This document shows, in pieces, positions 1 to 5,132 of a stretch of DNA of 6,167 nucleotides. Source of the stretch: Muribaculaceae bacterium. Its GTDB lineage: Bacteria > Bacteroidota > Bacteroidia > Bacteroidales > Muribaculaceae. The stretch is taken from positions 1 to 6,167 of the forward strand of contig CADFRV010000152.1 in assembly GCA_902836725.1 (NCBI GenBank), given 5' to 3'. The notes beneath the pieces were generated by a model. The model saw nothing but the letters and a program-made list of their open reading frames with translations. It searched no databases and had not been told where the DNA came from. The translations under genes were made by a program, and so were the position numbers. The first letter of the stretch is position 1; each line of letters starts with the position of its first letter.

Positions 1-238
1 CGTCGGGGAAGTTCCAGTGCGGTTCTTTTGCTTCCTCATACATCAGCCACAGTGGGGCGGTGATATGGTAGCGTGTGTAGCCTGAATCGGAAATGGTTGT
101 CGATACGTTGGTGGTGCGCATTGTGGGAAATGTCTCCGGATCCGCGCTGAGCGCTATAGTCTCTCTCTTTTCGTCGGAACAGGCTATGGTACAAAAAGCC
201 ACTACCAGCGCCATCAGTAGCGCCGGCAGCAGTTTCAT
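1..238 (-). CDS. lptC: LptC-family LPS export lipoprotein, N-terminal part (truncated by window edge)
   Basis: The first 79 residues of a protein that continues beyond base 1. LptC is the inner-membrane-anchored periplasmic part of the Lpt machine and passes lipopolysaccharide from LptBFG to LptA. Seen: a hydrophobic N-terminus (residues 3-19) followed by Cys20-Ser-Asp-Glu, which suggests a lipoprotein signal, although the box TIAC is a poor match to the usual L-A/S-G/A-C. After it come PTMRTTNVSTTISDSGYTRY (residues 38-57) and then APLWLMYEEAKEPHWNFPD (61-79), which I recognise as the conserved start of Bacteroidales LptC/DUF1239 proteins. The ATG at 238 is chosen because it gives the signal sequence; the frame stays open further upstream, but only toward the preceding gene's end. 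No Shine-Dalgarno sequence is visible. It lies 55 bases after the outer membrane protein gene on the same strand, so co-transcription is likely. The C-terminal beta-jellyroll is outside the window. Confidence 0.85.
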   Translation of the reverse strand, partial: MKLLPALLMALVVAFCTIACSDEKRETIALSADPETFPTMRTTNVSTTISDSGYTRYHITAPLWLMYEEAKEPHWNFPD

Positions 239-293
239 GCCGTTGAAACGGGTAGTATTCAATCGGAAAACGGTATCGGTTAGTGATTGCCGG

Positions 294-1559
294 TCAGCGG
301 AGTTTGTTGCGCCAGAACCAGAGTTCGTTGAAGTTTATGCCGAGTGTCACGGTGAAGTAGTCTTCCTGCACCAGTTTCACAGGTGTGGCGCGGCGGTTGC
401 GGTATTCGAAGCTGAGGTTCACCATTGTCTTTGCAGAGGGTACGGGGAGGCCGAAACCGAGTGACACGCCATATTCCTCGATATTATTTCCTTTGACGGT
501 GATATAGTCGTGGTTGTAGTAGGCTCCAAGGCGGTAGTTCACACGCTGCAGCCAGCTTCCTCGGGGACGGTTGACGAACTGCAGACCGAAGCCCACGCGC
601 CAGCGGTCGCTGAACTGTGAGGTGGCGTCGCCGAAGTCGGGTATATTGGCATATTTGACACCTTTCCATGGCTGGTATGTGAAGTCAACTTCCGCCATGA
701 GGCGTTTCTGCCACTGGTAGCTGAGGCCGGCGCCCCAAAGTTCCGGAAATTGTGAGTGGTCCTTGAGGCGGAGGTCGGCGAGTGTGTCGGGTTTGGAGTC
801 GGATGTCACGTCATATTTGATGCCGCGTGCGTGTCCGCGCAGACTTTTGCCCGGTTCGTATACCACGCCGAGTGTCACCTCGTGGTCGGTAGCCAGGGTG
901 ATGCCGTACTGCACTCCAAGGCGCAGGCTGTAGTCGCGCACTTCTGTCTGCCTCTCGAAGAGCGATGTGGAGGCGTCTCCGGTATCGGGGTTGGTGGCAT
1001 ATATGTAATCGGAGTTTACGAGCGTACCGAAGAGGTAGCCGATGTTGATACCGGCCGAGAAACCTTTGAACGGCTGCACTCCCACACCGAGATAGAGCTG
1101 GTTGAGGTCGCCGGTGCCCTGATGGGCGGATTCGCCATTGGTGATCTCGTCGCCGAACTTATATCCGACAGATGTCACCGGTATCAGACCTGCCGATGCC
1201 GATATCCATTTTGCAAGGGGCGCCTGGATGGTGATGTAGTTCAGGCCGCCGGTGAAATTATTCCCTTTCTCCGCACCCTCTTTTGTGCTGAGCGATTTCA
1301 GGTCAAGCCCCATGTCGAAAAGGAATGTGAGCGAGTCCATGCCGGCATAGCTGGCCGGGTTCATGAAGTTGATCTGTCTTCCGGAACGCATGGCGTAACC
1401 CACGCCGCCCATCGACTTCTGCACGGTGTTGGCCTGATCTGACAATAGGCCATATCCGAAACGGGAATATGGCGAAACGGTGTTGCTTTCGGCGTATGCG
1501 CCGGGATTTGCGAATGATGCCAGCGCTATTAGCGCGAATAATATCTTAGTTATCTTCAT
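294..1559 (-). CDS. Outer membrane beta-barrel protein, OmpP1/FadL-like
   Basis: A 421-residue exported protein. Residues 1-23 are a classic type I signal peptide: MKITK, a hydrophobic core, then cleavage after AYA. The mature N-terminus carries SPYSRFGYGLL (residues 29-39), a motif I associate with Bacteroidota FadL/OmpP1-like barrels. The rest alternates Gly/aromatic beta-strand segments with polar loops and ends in a strand followed by NELWFWRNKLR. The role is inferred: a channel for hydrophobic molecules, or an envelope factor linked to the LPS genes next to it. The substrate is unknown. The start at 1559 is preferred over an in-frame ATG at 1607, because only it begins directly with the signal peptide. 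It overlaps the coaX 3' end by 14 bases, which implies translational coupling in one transcript, and lptC follows 55 bases later. No Shine-Dalgarno sequence precedes it. Barrel identity is fairly sure; the exact family is less so. Confidence 0.8.
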   Translation of the reverse strand: MKITKILFALIALASFANPGAYAESNTVSPYSRFGYGLLSDQANTVQKSMGGVGYAMRSGRQINFMNPASYAGMDSLTFLFDMGLDLKSLSTKEGAEKGNNFTGGLNYITIQAPLAKWISASAGLIPVTSVGYKFGDEITNGESAHQGTGDLNQLYLGVGVQPFKGFSAGINIGYLFGTLVNSDYIYATNPDTGDASTSLFERQTEVRDYSLRLGVQYGITLATDHEVTLGVVYEPGKSLRGHARGIKYDVTSDSKPDTLADLRLKDHSQFPELWGAGLSYQWQKRLMAEVDFTYQPWKGVKYANIPDFGDATSQFSDRWRVGFGLQFVNRPRGSWLQRVNYRLGAYYNHDYITVKGNNIEEYGVSLGFGLPVPSAKTMVNLSFEYRNRRATPVKLVQEDYFTVTLGINFNELWFWRNKLR

Positions 1560-2271
1560 TATACAGGAGGATGCTGAGTAAACCTTTTGTGACAAGGCAT
1601 TTTTCAAGTATCACCGGGAAGTCGAGAAACTCGCTTACCCTTTCAGCCCATCCGCCGGTGAGCACCACGTTGGTGCCTTCGGGAAGTGAGTTGCGGTAAT
1701 ACACGATCTCGCTTACCACTCCACGCACGGCTCCCGCGCGCATCGCTGTGGCGGTGTCGGTGCCGAGCAGGGGGGTGTCGCCGTATCCCACTACTTTAGG
1801 GAGGCGGGCGGTGAAACTGTTGAGCGACCGCAGGCGCATACCGATGCCGGGGGCGATGTTGCCTCCGCGGAAATGCCCGTCGGCACTCACGAGGTCGTAA
1901 GTGACGGCGGTGCCCATGTCCACCACCAGGGAGTTCTCGCCCGGGCGGAGACTCCATGCCCCGACGGCTGCCGCTATGCGGTCTTCGCCGAGTGTGTGCG
2001 GGGTGGCGTAGTCGAGTATGAGCGGCAGGGGCATCTGCCAGTTCACTTCATGCGCGGTGACACCTTGTGTGCCGAGCCATTGGGCGATGCGTTTGCCATT
2101 GCCGGTAACCGAGCAGCATAATGCGCGGGAGGGACGGAAGCGTTCCACCACTTTGGAGAGCAGCTCACGCGACAAGGAGCCTGCTACCTCCTGGTCCACA
2201 AGTGTGTCGCCGTCCCAGACAGCGATTTTAGCCGAACTGTTGCCCTGGTCTATGGTTAAATTCAAGCCCAT
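1546..2271 (-). CDS. coaX: Type III pantothenate kinase CoaX
   Basis: Phosphorylates pantothenate with ATP, the first step of coenzyme A synthesis, in the cytoplasm. At 241 residues it is slightly shorter than many family members (about 250-260). Motifs of the ASKHA-fold CoaX family are all present: the N-terminal phosphate-binding DQGNS (residues 8-12); GEDR (95-98), whose Asp97 matches the catalytic Asp of the family's G-x-D-R motif; VVDMGTAVTYD (116-126); GGNIAPG (136-142); LTGG (204-207); and a C-terminal VTKGL (227-231). Type III enzymes are not inhibited by CoA and need a monovalent cation (family knowledge). The ATG at 2271 starts six residues before the DQGNS motif, as expected. It is the first gene of a leftward set with the outer membrane barrel (14-base overlap) and lptC. 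No usual CoaX partner such as birA is visible beside it; luxS lies upstream instead. Confidence 0.95.
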   Translation of the reverse strand: MGLNLTIDQGNSSAKIAVWDGDTLVDQEVAGSLSRELLSKVVERFRPSRALCCSVTGNGKRIAQWLGTQGVTAHEVNWQMPLPLILDYATPHTLGEDRIAAAVGAWSLRPGENSLVVDMGTAVTYDLVSADGHFRGGNIAPGIGMRLRSLNSFTARLPKVVGYGDTPLLGTDTATAMRAGAVRGVVSEIVYYRNSLPEGTNVVLTGGWAERVSEFLDFPVILEKCLVTKGLLSILLYNEDN

Positions 2272-2294
2272 AGGTTACTTTACAAAGTGATTCG

Positions 2295-2324
2295 GGGAGT
2301 GTCTGTGTTCTGTAAGACAATCCC
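2295..2324 (-). repeat. Imperfect inverted repeat (hairpin) in the coaX leader
   Basis: In the coaX mRNA sense, GGGA-T-TGTCT pairs with AGACA-C-TCCC around a 10-base loop. The stem has nine pairs and one T/C mismatch. It lies 23 bases upstream of the coaX ATG and just downstream of the candidate -7 motif at 2335-2342, so it would sit close to the 5' end of the message. No T-run follows in either direction, so it does not look like a terminator. Any regulatory or RNA-stability role is inference. Confidence 0.45.
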
Positions 2325-2334
2325 ATAACGGCTG

Positions 2335-2342
2335 CAAAATTA
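2335..2342 (-). promoter_or_regulatory. Candidate Bacteroidota -7 promoter element for coaX
   Basis: On the minus strand the bases read TAATTTTG, an exact match to the Bacteroidota primary-sigma -7 consensus TAnnTTTG, 63 bases before the coaX ATG. No TTG is found at the usual 19-21 base spacing upstream, which weakens the call. A second TAATTTTG occurs at 2386-2393, just after the luxS stop; its nearest TTG is 23 bases away, inside luxS. Either could start the coaX-barrel-lptC transcript. In this AT-rich gap a chance match is possible. Confidence 0.4.
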
Positions 2343-2405
2343 GTAAAAAATAATTCTACTCTTGTGTGGCGGTGCGGTTTTTGAACAAAATTACGTTAAA
2401 AAATG

Positions 2406-2858
2406 CTATAGTGCCTCAAGTACATTGACATATGCCTCTGCGGCGGCTTTCGCTGCGGGGAGGTCCATAAAGGAGTAGTTTCCGCAGTCGCGGGGTGTGG
2501 CTCCCGGCACTTCACCTTCGAAACCGGCGATGAAGCGCATGGTCTCGAGCATGAGCGGCAGTATGTCGGCCGGCTCGAGCATTCCCTGTAATATAAGGTA
2601 GTTGCCGGTGCAGCATCCCATCGGTCCCCAGTATACGACGCGCTCTTTCCACAGGGGATGGTTGCGGAGGAAGGTGGCGGCGAGGTGCTCCATGGCGTGG
2701 AGTGCCTCGGGCGAGAGTGCTGGTTCTCGGTTTGGGGCTGTCATGCGTATGTCGAAGGTGGTGATGATGTCGCCCGAGGGTGTGGTGTCCCTGCGGCTTA
2801 CATATATCCCTTTCTGAAGGGTGAGATGGTCGATCTTGAAACTGGGTATCTTTTCCAT
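2406..2858 (-). CDS. luxS: S-ribosylhomocysteine lyase LuxS
   Basis: Cleaves S-ribosylhomocysteine to homocysteine and 4,5-dihydroxy-2,3-pentanedione, the precursor of autoinducer-2, in the cytoplasm. Its 150 residues are a little short of the usual 155-170, mainly at the C-terminus. The metal site is complete: His54 and His58 in HAMEH, and Cys125 in DCG. The catalytic Cys82 is in GPMGCCTG (residues 78-85), here followed by a second Cys83 where homologues usually carry Q or R. FKIDH (7-11) and FDIR (35-38) match the substrate-binding N-terminal part. The His usually found in the CGxxxxHxL motif is Met131; it is not a metal ligand. The gene lies 64 bases after mtnN on the same strand, so substrate production and use are paired. 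The ATG at 2858 gives the standard N-terminus. No terminator hairpin with a T-run is seen after it. Confidence 0.95.
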   Translation of the reverse strand: MEKIPSFKIDHLTLQKGIYVSRRDTTPSGDIITTFDIRMTAPNREPALSPEALHAMEHLAATFLRNHPLWKERVVYWGPMGCCTGNYLILQGMLEPADILPLMLETMRFIAGFEGEVPGATPRDCGNYSFMDLPAAKAAAEAYVNVLEAL

Positions 2859-2866
2859 GAATGGGG

Positions 2867-2895
2867 AGAAAATGAGAAATTAAGAAAATGAGAAA
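2867..2895. repeat. Perfect 13-bp tandem direct repeat between mtnN and luxS
   Basis: The 13-mer AGAAAATGAGAAA (plus strand) occurs at 2867-2879 and again at 2883-2895, sixteen bases apart start to start. In the luxS sense it is the pyrimidine-rich TTTCTCATTTTCT. The copies fill most of the 64-base spacer, and the nearer one begins eight bases before the luxS start codon. Such a run leaves the leader unstructured and could act as an A/T-rich translation enhancer, a protein site or simple slippage sequence; the sequence does not decide between these. Confidence 0.75.
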
Positions 2896-2922
2896 AAAGA
2901 GATATCAGGGAGAGCGGGTGGA

Positions 2923-3615
2923 TCAGCGGGAGAGGAGCTGCCGGAGGATGCCGAAAGTGCGGGAGGGGGCGACGTTCCAGAAGTCGAGGTACTGGTCGAG
3001 GTGGTTTTCGGCACCGGGGGTGTCGCTGACGACGCGGATTGCAAGGAAGGGGATCTGCTTGAGGTGGCAGACCTGGGCGATGGCGCCTGACTCCATGTCG
3101 CATGCGATGGCCTGGGGCTGGGTTGTCAGGAGTGCGGCAAGTTCTTCCGGTGTGCTTACGAAGCGGTCGCCCGAGGCGATGAGGCCGAGTTTTACTCCGG
3201 GGGTGTCCTGTGTGATGCCGAACAAGGCGGTTGCCCCGGCGAAACGTTCGGGAAGTCCCTGTATCTGGCCAGGCGCGTTGCCGGGGCCGCACCATACGTC
3301 GTGGTATGCTACTTCGGTTCCCACAACCACGTCGAGTATGTCGGCTCCCCCTCCTGTGCCGCCGGCAATTCCGGTGTTGATTATGGCCTGGGGTGCATAC
3401 CGCTCGATGAGTGTGAGCGCTCCCACAGCGGCATTCACTTTGCCTATGCCGCACTGCATGGCCACTATGTCGCGGTGCCCGATATTACCTCTGTAATATG
3501 TGGTGCCGTTGGCGGTTTCTTCTGTCACCGACGACATTTCGTCGAGCAGCATTTTCAGTTCCGAACCCATGGCCACGATTATGCCGACGGGGGAGTGGTC
3601 TTTATTGTTGTCCAT
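2923..3615 (-). CDS. mtnN: 5'-methylthioadenosine/S-adenosylhomocysteine nucleosidase MtnN (Pfs)
   Basis: Cleaves adenine from S-adenosylhomocysteine, 5'-methylthioadenosine and 5'-deoxyadenosine, in the cytoplasm. The length of 230 residues matches the family (about 230). Key sites align with the E. coli enzyme: Glu19 in AMGSE (E. coli Glu12, catalytic), INTGIAGG (residues 79-86), ASGDRF (147-152), the ribose-binding Met174-Glu175 in CDMESGAIA (E. coli Met173-Glu174), and Asp198 in RVVSD (E. coli Asp197, which protonates the adenine). The S-ribosylhomocysteine it makes is the substrate of luxS, 64 bases downstream on the same strand, so the two probably share a transcript. The ATG at 3615 starts ten residues before the first core motif, GIIVAMGSE. 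A divergent promoter for the membrane protein gene reaches into its first codons. No convincing minus-strand promoter was found for mtnN itself. Confidence 0.95.
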   Translation of the reverse strand: MDNNKDHSPVGIIVAMGSELKMLLDEMSSVTEETANGTTYYRGNIGHRDIVAMQCGIGKVNAAVGALTLIERYAPQAIINTGIAGGTGGGADILDVVVGTEVAYHDVWCGPGNAPGQIQGLPERFAGATALFGITQDTPGVKLGLIASGDRFVSTPEELAALLTTQPQAIACDMESGAIAQVCHLKQIPFLAIRVVSDTPGAENHLDQYLDFWNVAPSRTFGILRQLLSR

Positions 3616-3637
3616 TCAAAACAATTTTCTACTTTTG
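3605..3637 (+). promoter_or_regulatory. Bacteroidota-type promoter for the HdeD-like membrane protein gene
   Basis: The -7 element TACTTTTG at 3630-3637 matches TAnnTTTG exactly, and a TTG at 3608-3610 lies 19 bases upstream, the usual Bacteroides -33 spacing. Transcription would begin near 3644 and leave a leader of about 65 bases before the ATG at 3709. The -33 part lies within codons 2-4 of mtnN, on the opposite strand, so RNA polymerase bound here would cover the mtnN translation start region. This is the best-supported promoter in the window. Confidence 0.65.
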
Positions 3638-3652
3638 TACATTATTATTTTC

Positions 3653-3677
3653 AAAGGCTTCCCGCAGGCAAGCCTTT
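3653..3677 (+). repeat. Perfect 8-bp hairpin in the leader of the membrane protein gene
   Basis: AAAGGCTT (3653-3660) and AAGCCTTT (3670-3677) form a perfect 8-bp stem around a 9-base loop, CCCGCAGGC. It begins about ten bases after the predicted plus-strand start and ends 31 bases before the ATG at 3709. There is no T-run on either side, so it is not a standard terminator. It could stabilise or regulate the leader, or be a symmetrical protein site between the divergent genes; both are inference. Confidence 0.6.
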
Positions 3678-3708
3678 CGGATATGTTCAAACCAAACGTT
3701 TCAGCGAT

Positions 3709-4398
3709 ATGTCAAACAAAGGAAATACGCTTGTCTCCATTCTCATACTGATACTGGGGGCCGTGTTCATCTATTTCTTCGACGGGGACCAGTTGCCCCG
3801 TAGCATTGTGTTTCTGTGCGGTCTGGCTTTTGCCATTCCTGCGGTGATGCTGCTCGTCTCCACATTTTTTACAGGGAAGAGCAAACATTCTGCGGCTTAC
3901 CGCGGCATACAGATAGTGTGCGGTGTCGGCGGACTGGGTCTTGGCGCCTGCATCATACTGATGCCCGATATTTTCAGGCCGCTCCTGTTGTATCCTTTCG
4001 CCGCCCTGCTGGTGGTGGGGGGAGCCTTCCAGGTATTCCTGATTTCCTATAAACAGCGTCCGGTGGACTATCCGGCCTGGATGTATATCATTCCGATCCT
4101 GGTGATGATCGCCGGCGTTGCCATGCTCTGCATCACTCCTCTTCGCAATGTGGAGAACGAGCGCTGGGTAGTGCTGATCACCGGTATCGGCGCGGTGCTC
4201 TACGGTATCAACGGCGTTATGGTGACGGTGCAGTCGCACAGGTTGCCTCCTCTGCATCCCGCCATGCCTGAAAAGACCGGAGAAAAGACCGGAGAGGATA
4301 GCGCCGTCGAGACAGCCGGGGGAGTGGATCCCTCCTCTTCCCGTACGGATGGGAAGGAGGAAGAGCATGCCGGTAGCCATAAGACCGGAGAGGTCTGA
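3709..4398 (+). CDS. Six-helix HdeD/DUF308-like integral membrane protein
   Basis: A 229-residue inner membrane protein with six predicted helices at about residues 8-25, 33-54, 66-85, 91-113, 124-143 and 153-174, paired by short loops. This matches the shape and Gly/Ala-rich helices of the HdeD (DUF308) family, first known from an E. coli acid-resistance gene; its biochemical role is not settled. A hydrophilic, acidic tail of about 55 residues follows and contains KTGE three times (189-192, 193-196, 225-228). The frame is open from 3301, but the ATG at 3709 is chosen because the residues before it are antisense to mtnN, the first helix starts just after it, and a good promoter lies at 3605-3637. 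It is a lone plus-strand gene, divergent from mtnN and convergent with the kinase gene that ends six bases away. Family assignment rests on topology more than on exact motifs. Confidence 0.75.
   Translation: MSNKGNTLVSILILILGAVFIYFFDGDQLPRSIVFLCGLAFAIPAVMLLVSTFFTGKSKHSAAYRGIQIVCGVGGLGLGACIILMPDIFRPLLLYPFAALLVVGGAFQVFLISYKQRPVDYPAWMYIIPILVMIAGVAMLCITPLRNVENERWVVLITGIGAVLYGINGVMVTVQSHRLPPLHPAMPEKTGEKTGEDSAVETAGGVDPSSSRTDGKEEEHAGSHKTGEV
4271..4393 (+). repeat. Short repeats encoding KTGE in the tail of the membrane protein
   Basis: AAAAGACCGGAGA occurs at 4271-4283 and 4283-4295, a tandem with a 12-base period (four codons, KTGE twice). AAGACCGGAGAGG, identical to 4285-4297, recurs at 4381-4393 just before the stop codon. 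Identity at DNA level suggests recent duplication in a tolerant, unstructured tail. Confidence 0.7.
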
Positions 4399-4404
4399 CG
4401 GGGA

Positions 4405-5091
4405 TTATAGCTGTTGCTTTGCTTCTTCGGGATCGAATCCGTAGCGCTTGCGGATATACAGTGCCACGATGTCGCAGATATCATCCATCGAAAGCACGGA
4501 TGAGTCGAGGGTGAGATCATAAGAAGCGGCATCGCCCCACTTTTTGTCGGTGTAAAAATTATAATATGCCGCGCGCATCTTGTCGGTTTTTTCGGCAAGA
4601 GAGCGTGCGGCGTTTTTCTGTTTTATATCCTCTGACCGGGACAGTATGCGGCTGACACGTGTTTCCATCGGGGCATGTACGAAAAGGCTCACCCGGGGCA
4701 CGCTGTTGTCGCGCAGCACATGGTCGGCCGAGCGTCCAACGATCACGCAGGGTGTTGTGTCAGCCAGATGGTCCATCACGTCGGCCAGGGCATTGTAGAT
4801 GGAGTCTGTCATCATGGCTTCCCCGTTGTACCATGGGAGTTGCCCGTAGCCCATCGAGAAGCCTACCGAGCTTCCGATGAGGCGGGGCATACGCTCGTCG
4901 TTTTTCTCGAATATCTCGCGTGACATGCCGGCTCTGCTCGCCGCCTCCCACAGGAGTTTTTTGTCGTAATATTCTATGCCGAAGCGCTCGGCTATCTTGC
5001 GGCCGAGTTCGCGGCCGCCGCTGCCGAACTGGCGTCCGATGGTTATGACGAAACGGCGTGGGCTTTTGTCTGATGGTCTGTTGTCGGTCAT
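4405..5091 (-). CDS. Cytidylate-kinase-like family protein (P-loop NMP kinase fold)
   Basis: A 228-residue cytoplasmic protein of the Cytidylate_kin2 type. Seen: FVITIGRQFGSGGRELG (residues 14-30), an N-terminal P-loop of the form GRxxGSGG; YYDKK (41-45); CVIVGRSADHVLRD (115-128); LFVHAP (136-141); and a basic lid-like stretch with KTDKMRAAYYNFYTDKKWGD (168-187) and YDLTLDSS (191-198). These match the family that resembles CMP kinase but is separate from the essential Cmk. The true substrate of this branch is not established, so no symbol is given. The gene lies 41 bases after bioB on the same strand, probably in one transcript, and ends six bases from the convergent membrane protein gene. 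The ATG at 5091 leaves a short charged lead before the first strand. No Shine-Dalgarno sequence is visible. Confidence 0.85.
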   Translation of the reverse strand: MTDNRPSDKSPRRFVITIGRQFGSGGRELGRKIAERFGIEYYDKKLLWEAASRAGMSREIFEKNDERMPRLIGSSVGFSMGYGQLPWYNGEAMMTDSIYNALADVMDHLADTTPCVIVGRSADHVLRDNSVPRVSLFVHAPMETRVSRILSRSEDIKQKNAARSLAEKTDKMRAAYYNFYTDKKWGDAASYDLTLDSSVLSMDDICDIVALYIRKRYGFDPEEAKQQL

Positions 5092-5132
5092 GGGATAATA
5101 ATTAAGGCGTATTTCCTTGTCTGGCTGTGTTG

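Noticed and set aside
756..1442. Open frame of 228 codons on the plus strand
   Set aside because: Fully antisense to the outer membrane barrel gene; its composition (His/Val/Cys-rich) shows no recognisable protein and the barrel reading is clear.
1560..1607. Longer start for the outer membrane protein at 1607
   Set aside because: It would place 16 polar residues before a perfect signal peptide and extend the overlap with coaX; the ATG at 1559 fits better.
2381..2392. TTTTG-TT-CAAAA inverted repeat after luxS as a terminator
   Set aside because: A two-base loop cannot form a stable hairpin and there is no GC-rich stem.
2798..3454. Minus-strand open frame of 218 codons across mtnN and the spacer
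   Set aside because: Out of frame with mtnN, very rich in Arg/Pro/His, as expected for a frame-shifted shadow of GC-rich coding sequence.
3616..3660. Minus-strand promoter for mtnN
   Set aside because: A TTTG followed 20 bases later by TA exists, but the rest of the -7 element does not match and the start would leave almost no leader.
3694..3701. AAACGTTT palindrome before the membrane protein start
   Set aside because: Eight-base palindromes of this composition are common by chance and nothing else marks it as a site.
3301..3708. In-frame upstream extension of the membrane protein (136 more residues)
   Set aside because: It runs antisense through mtnN, has no membrane or domain character, and a strong promoter with an ATG at 3709 explains the gene.
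4382..4396. AGACC-GGAGA-GGTCT mini-hairpin as a terminator for the membrane protein gene
   Set aside because: Only five pairs and no T-run after it on either strand; it arises from the KTGE-coding repeat.
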